Assembly: GCA_030549495.1 (NCBI GenBank)
Contig: JAUIRK010000896.1
Span: forward strand, 310,001 to 374,000
From: Nectonema munidae
Lineage: Eukaryota; Nematomorpha; Nectonematoida; Nectonematidae
Reading direction: 5' to 3'
DNA length: 64,000 nt
In this document: positions 58,897 through 64,000 of the stretch, piece after piece
Numbering within the stretch: the stretch's first letter is position 1
Layout of the letters: every line of letters starts with the position of its first letter
The notes under the pieces: model-generated
The model's database searches: none
What the model saw: the letters and a program-made list of their open reading frames with translations, nothing else
Told to the model about the DNA's origin: nothing
Position numbers and translations under genes: made by a program

Positions 58897-60830
58897 TTAG
58901 CAAATTTTTTTATCTCTATTCCAACGATCTCTTGTGAACGTTCCTTCGATATAATTTCCATTTGAGTCAACGCAAAAACAGCCTGCTGCCTCTCCATATC
59001 TGCATTGGACTGGATCAAATTCTCCATTTTCTAAACATTCAGGACACTCTAAGTCTTGTACGCCTGCTTTAATGTCCTCTTTACATTGTTTGACTTCTTT
59101 AAAACAAGGTTTATCTAAAGATCAAATTTATATATAAATTTTTTAAAATATACACAAAATTAAAAAAAAAACATATGTTAAATTATTGGTGTGCGAAAAG
59201 GAAAAGTAAAATAAATTACATTTTCCAAAAATGATTGAGATACATTGAACTACATTTAAGAGAAAAAAGAAAAATGCTGATAACAAGAAATAGAAGCTCC
59301 AAATTAGAAGTGATATTCTATCATTTATATCTTTCCCTTTGATTAGCAAGAGGACATATAAAATTACAAAGATAACAATCTATTTATCGAAAGTTTCGAC
59401 ATTTCTTAAAATAATACGTGGAAAAATTGTATGATCTACCTCAGCATGCTTTTAGTTCTCCTGATTTGGACGTATCCAAAATAAGATTCGGCAAATATCG
59501 GAGAGGTAAAAAGTATGAATATTTAAAAATAGTTGGAATTATTTTCATCCTCCTTTAAAATTTATGTTATATTGTATTTACAGACTCTTTGTACTTTACC
59601 CTCACATTTATTATATAAAGTAATATGGTAAAGAAAAGATAAATGCTGAAAAAAGGTTTCCAAAAATAGTTTAATTAAAATTTTTTCTTACGAAAAAAAA
59701 TAGAGAAACGTTACACAGAAGAAGAGCACTGATAACAATGTATATATGATGAGAGAAATATTGCCATTTACAAGAAATTCCATACATATATCCGATTTTA
59801 TGCTAAGATGACACCCTCTAAAATTACAAAGAAACTCAAATTATGCAAAGTAGGGAGAAGTTGAAATCGGTGTATTGGTAATTCTCATATTTTTAACGTA
59901 TTCAATATTTGTTTTTAGAAATTATTGCAAAGAGCACAAGTATGCGTATTTGTATACTAGAATGTTTGAAATAATTCTCAGAGAAACTACTACAGCCTCA
60001 CAATTTTTTGGGCTTAATAAATATGTTTTGTTATGTTGTAGTGTAGAAGATTTCAAAAATAGATTTTTGTATTTTGGTTTGTATTTATGTCTATCTTCAT
60101 TATCCAGTTAAAAATTTTCTTTTATAATTTTAATTTTTGTGCATAATTTCTGATAATATTTGTGTGAATGTTGTGTCTAACTCAAGCCAACTAGTGAACG
60201 TTTATTATTCTATTTTATGATTTATTTTTTTCCAAATAAATCATTTAATTAGTATGTTCAAGTAAGTGACTTAGTTAGTTAACCAATAAATAAAGCCGGT
60301 TTTATGTGGTTATGTCAACCAATCATTTTCATATCCTTTTTAAATAATTTCGAATTTCACATGTTTTCCTATATAGTCTCGAAATGAAGTTAAGAAGTTT
60401 TCAAAAAATGGTATCAAAATTTTTTCTTGGAAAGTTCAAAAATTATAATACCCATCGTAGAATCTTGGCATCTTTCCACACATTGTTCTTTGGTTTTAAA
60501 ATTATTTTCGTTGCCTCTACATCCCCCATATAAAAATTTCTCACAATTTTGCGTCGCTGAGTTAAAATAGTATCTTTGTACGCACATTCTGCAAGGTCCT
60601 ATATCCATTCGCAATGAGCAAACATCTTTTGAAATAAAAATACAATATGAAAGGTTACTTAAATTTTTTATGTTTACAAACACCTTTTTTAATAAGATTC
60701 TAAATCATGATTTAAAACAATATTGAACATTTTATTTCAAATTAAATAAAGTGAAAAAATGAAAGTGGATAGAAAAAAACATGTTAAAGAACAAAATTTT
60801 AAACTTACCAATTTGACTTCTTAGTTGTGT
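58897..60830 (-). CDS. Kunitz + thyroglobulin type-1 inhibitor gene, copy 3 (partial)
   Basis: The best-preserved copy. Micro-exon 60,809-60,830, Kunitz exon 60,452-60,625, thyroglobulin exon 58,897-59,114, AATAAA at 58,853-58,858 (all minus). The donor after the Kunitz exon is intact (ATGG followed by GTATTA), and phase 1 joins to AT of the next exon to give ...QDSTM-DKPCFKE. The Kunitz domain keeps GPCRMC with the extra Cys. Compared with copies 1 and 2 there are about 5 changes in 58 Kunitz codons and 8 in about 70 thyroglobulin residues. Several of these introduce charge (P to E, L to E, Q to E, R to D, E to K, P to R). Signal-peptide exon not seen. Best candidate for the functional gene. 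Confidence 0.85.
59115..60451. other. Intron of copy 3, no other gene seen
   Basis: Diverged homologue of 39,330-40,748. The 59,875-60,111 ORF has no counterpart in the other copies and is not supported. Confidence 0.5.
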
Positions 60831-61786
60831 CTAAATATAATTTTTTTTACAAAAATAACCTACAATATATATCTGAGGCCTGGCAAGACCATGTGGTAGA
60901 TAACATGCATAACGCGCATTACCAAACTAATACATATTAAATATAAAAATCGTAAAATTTACAAAACACACTTATAATCAAAAATTTTATGTGAAACTTC
61001 ACACTCATATTGAAAAAATAGTATTAAACCAGTATGAAAGGTACAAGAATTTTTAAATGGAATTTTCATTTTTATTTAGTTAATAAAAATCGATTAACTG
61101 CGATAAATATTTGCATATATAAGCAATAATAATATTTAATAAATTAATAACATAAAAATTTTAAAATTTATTAGTTTGTTAATTTTATTTGAAGAAAGTT
61201 TAATATAATTTAAAATATTTGCCACAATGTTATATACATCAATTGAAAGCTTATCTCTTAAAAAAATATAAAATTCTTTTTAGAAAAAAATTTATAGGTT
61301 TTCATTATTGACTAATATTTGACTAAAAATGGTCGTAAAATTTAGTTCAAAATTTGGTGACGACTTATCTACAAGAGAATAATATACTGATATTCATTTA
61401 AAGCAATACTTTTTGTGGAAATCACTCAATTTTTTGAAATTAGCATCTTTATGGGGTCAATCCAATTTTTTTCAAAGAAGAACCCAAAATCAACTTTGAG
61501 AATTTATGTCGTTTTTACACCTGCAAACATCAATAGTTTAATAAATTTTTCTCATAATTTACGTTATAACAAAAAAACTGTATTTAAAAAATACAAGGAT
61601 ATAATTTTATATTTTTAGGGTCAGTTGAGGTCAATTTATTCTTTTTTACAAGGGTTTAGAATTCGTTCTTTGAGTAAAATCATAAAATTGGCCTTCTTTG
61701 ATATATAGATAAAAATTTTATTATTATTTAAATGTTAATATTTTACTTTTGAAGGGAAAACGATGAAGCACTTAAATAGAAAAATA
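60831..61786. other. Upstream flank of copy 3, no gene seen
   Basis: Homologous to 38,000-38,950 of copy 1, including the 599 bp missing in copy 2. No signal-peptide exon could be identified. Confidence 0.45.
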
Positions 61787-61796
61787 AGTACAAATT

Positions 61797-62033
61797 TTGA
61801 AACTTTATAAAAATTTTACCACGAAAAGAGAGAGAAATTGCAGAGAGCTTTTCATGTTTAGGTTTGAAAAGTTAGAATGGGCAAATAATGTTTTAAATTT
61901 ATATATTTATACTCAATTCACAAAATTAAATACACTAAGAAAAGTCGAAAAAAGTGATTTAGAGTACGTATCATCAAAGGCAAAATTTCTACGTGAAAAG
62001 AATTTAAAGTTGAAACATGCAAAATACGTATGA
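61797..62033 (+). CDS. Conserved unknown ORF A, copy 3
   Basis: 78 codons differing by one base from copy 1 (37,724-37,960), giving one Leu to Ser change. It lies head-to-head with the copy 3 inhibitor gene. No domain recognised, and no ATG at its start. Confidence 0.35.
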   Translation: MKLYKNFTTKRERNCRELFMFRFEKLEWANNVLNLYIYTQFTKLNTLRKVEKSDLEYVSSKAKFLREKNLKLKHAKYV

Positions 62034-62626
62034 AGGAAAAAAGTGTAACAGAAGAAGACTGACGTAGAAAGAGTAAGAAAGGATAAATATTTTATGTTTT
62101 ATTTTATCCTCTCATTCATCATTTATTTATGCATATTAGGAGCAAATTAAAAAGGTCTTTTATTCATGATTTATTTGAAAGTTATTTGTAAATCGTCATT
62201 TTATAAGAACATGAGTATTAGTTCTCAATTTTGTCTTTCTTAGAATTATCAATATACAGTAGAATCAAGTTCTGTTGAATTTGACGGGAGAGAATAGAAG
62301 CTTCGAAAACACACATTTTAAAAGTTCAGTCTTTATGGTTGATGAGTGATTGCATGAAAGTTAGAAACATTTTTCAGCTTAAGGATTTCATTTTAAAGAA
62401 TAAGCAAATTTTTATTTCAAAATAGCCAATTGTACAACATAATTCAAAATAATAGAGAAAATATAATCTCATAGAAACAATTTTTGGTAAACTTTATTTT
62501 TGAAATTTCATTTAAAAATAATTTTTTTACATTGCAATATTTTATTTAAATTTTAACAGTCATGAAAAAAACAAAAATTTGAACTTTAAAATCATTGCAT
62601 AATTCCAAACATCGTATTTAGTGAAA

Positions 62627-62815
62627 ATGACCTTTCAAAAGAAAAGAAGAAGTTACATATATTATATCTTGGGCCTGTCTAATTTACGTAGAGAAAACAG
62701 AATATTTAATTCTTCAATTAACTACCAATTAACCGTAGATCTTACAACGTATAAGAAAGTTTTGAGGGGCGAACCTTTAAAAACTAGGACACAACGCAAT
62801 CTTCAACTTATCTGA
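62627..62815 (+). CDS. Conserved unknown ORF B, copy 3
   Basis: 62 codons from ATG at 62,627, differing from copy 1 by two Lys/Arg changes. ATTTAG acceptor-like sequence lies just upstream and AATAAA at 62,859-62,864, fitting a terminal exon. Function unknown. Confidence 0.35.
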   Translation: MTFQKKRRSYIYYILGLSNLRRENRIFNSSINYQLTVDLTTYKKVLRGEPLKTRTQRNLQLI

Positions 62816-63368
62816 CTTCGACACAACCAAATTTTACTCTATTACCCGTAAAGTTAACAATAAAGTTAATTAAAATTAAAATTATAGAAAGTGATGTTTA
62901 TTTTCATATTACACACCATACATGTAAACATAGATAACATACAAACACACCTTAGAATTAAATTTTATATATAACACATTTCCACACATGAATTTACATT
63001 TTATCTGAGAACAATTTATATAAATAACAAAAAGATTAATCGCATCAAAACAAGCAATGATAAAAAGACATAAACCCAAAACACATAAAGACTAAGTTTT
63101 CAAATTACAGAACTGGCGTCGGAAAACCTATCAGGAAACTCGAGTATCTATAGATCAGTTCTTCATAGTTAAGACTACTAACCCCTATCAATTTTTGCTG
63201 TTAAGCTTTTATCGCCCAAAACATTTAGATATTGCACTTTTTTAAAAATATGTTAACGTTTATAGTATAATAAATAAACTTTGGGCCAATATTACTGCAA
63301 TAAGTATTTTAAGTTTAGGGTTCAACTATGTTCCATATAAGAAACATTGCTAGTTATCCAACAATTTA

Positions 63369-63900
63369 TCAAAAGTTAAATTTTAACAAAATAATTCCAA
63401 TAAATATTTTTAATTCTTCTAAAGAAACATTGAAATTTGGATTATTTTTATCTCTGTTTGCATAACAATGACATAACAGCATGGGTAATCGTTGAAGGAT
63501 ATGGCTAAACATATTTTCAAAAAAAAAGTCGTCCAAATATGCTAAGGTGTTTTTCCTTCTAGGATATAAAAATTTTTTCAACAAATGATTTTCAAGTGAA
63601 AGGGATTTGTAAAATCTTAAATTTTGGTCCAAGTATTTATTTCACCAATTTTCTGTTTCTTTGGAAATTTTATTTTCATATCTTCGTTTTCACTTTCTAC
63701 TTCTTCTTCTACTTCAATTTCTCCCTCTAGATCATATTCTTCTTCAGAATCATTTTGAAAATTTTCTAAATCACTTTCATGATTGTTCACATCTCCAGTA
63801 TTTGGAGGAAGAATTATAATATTTTTAGGATTACTTGAAATTCAATCAAATCATGAGCTTCAGAAAATGTAGGGAACTTTTCTTTTATTTTAAAAATTTG
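63369..63900 (-). pseudogene. piggyBac transposase fossil (copy in right arm)
   Basis: Inverted, truncated partner of 34,600-35,153. The open piece 63,369-63,632 includes NVSLEELKIFIGIILL and then stops where about 1.2 kb, including all catalytic regions, is missing. The acidic N-terminal part is at 63,650-63,900 in broken frames. Confidence 0.8.
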
Positions 63901-64000
63901 GAAAAAATAAACAAAATAAGTCAAAAAAATCCAAATTATTTTTCATATTTTTATTATTATTTTTTTGATAAATTATTAATGTTTTATAAAAAGAACATAT

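Larger units (their letters stand above)
58690..64000 (-). repeat. Right arm of large inverted duplication (copy 3)
   Basis: Reverse complement of 34,527-41,165, with about 1.2 kb missing (the core of the piggyBac fossil) near 63,380. It continues past the window end. Identity varies: the ORF A/B region (61,700-62,850) is almost unchanged, whereas the inhibitor exons and their introns (58,890-60,640) are clearly diverged. Confidence 0.85.

Overview
This is a strongly AT-rich stretch of a metazoan nuclear genome, most likely from an arthropod. The evidence is spliced secreted-inhibitor genes, BED-type hAT, Tigger, piggyBac and APE-LINE elements, a Gypsy fossil and long satellite blocks. The species cannot be named from sequence alone. 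No bacterial-style genes, rRNA, tRNA or CRISPR arrays were found. Nearly all of the window is mobile DNA, much of it nested. The only convincing host genes are copies of one small gene family.

Layout. 1-830: C-terminal end of a BED-type hAT transposase (minus). 1,036-7,379: an old Tigger/pogo-like element, TA-flanked, holding a degenerate unnamed transposase (1,540-3,909, minus) and a 1.7 kb insertion with an 8-bp target duplication (5,120-6,794). 7,560-8,965: LINE ORF1 fragment split by a 455-bp hAT-type MITE. 9,053-11,446: a nearly intact hAT element with perfect ends and target duplication. 12,160-13,830: another hAT fossil. 13,826-18,288: a broken Kunitz gene copy (minus) interrupted at a TTAA by a 3.9 kb satellite-bearing element. 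19,258-22,206: a third BED-type hAT (minus). 22,247-27,354: a second, 5.1 kb satellite-bearing element of the same design with a homogeneous 151-bp tandem array. 27,385-29,740: Gypsy pol fossil (minus). 29,950-34,330: a nearly full LINE (plus). 34,600-36,320: a decayed piggyBac. 36,965-54,477: two tandem copies of an 8.5-9 kb segment, each with a Kunitz plus thyroglobulin type-1 gene. 55,137-57,604: a piggyBac element with TTAA ends (minus). 58,690-64,000: an inverted copy of 34,527-41,165, carrying a third Kunitz-thyroglobulin gene.

The gene family. Each copy has a 22-nt micro-exon, a Kunitz exon and a thyroglobulin type-1 exon followed by AATAAA. The product is probably a secreted dual protease inhibitor, but no signal-peptide exon was found. 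The Kunitz domain has an extra cysteine beside the reactive-site residue. Copies 1 and 2 have AT where copy 3 keeps the GT splice donor after the Kunitz exon, so only copy 3 clearly retains the two-domain structure.

The most unusual finding is the pair of TTAA-type elements. Their terminal repeats match piggyBac style, and all four ends carry a G-run/AT-palindrome/C-run hairpin just inside the terminus. Each holds long arrays of related ~150-bp satellites and no transposase. One sits exactly in a Kunitz exon, and the empty site can be read in a paralogue 43 kb away. The design could spread and seed satellite DNA.
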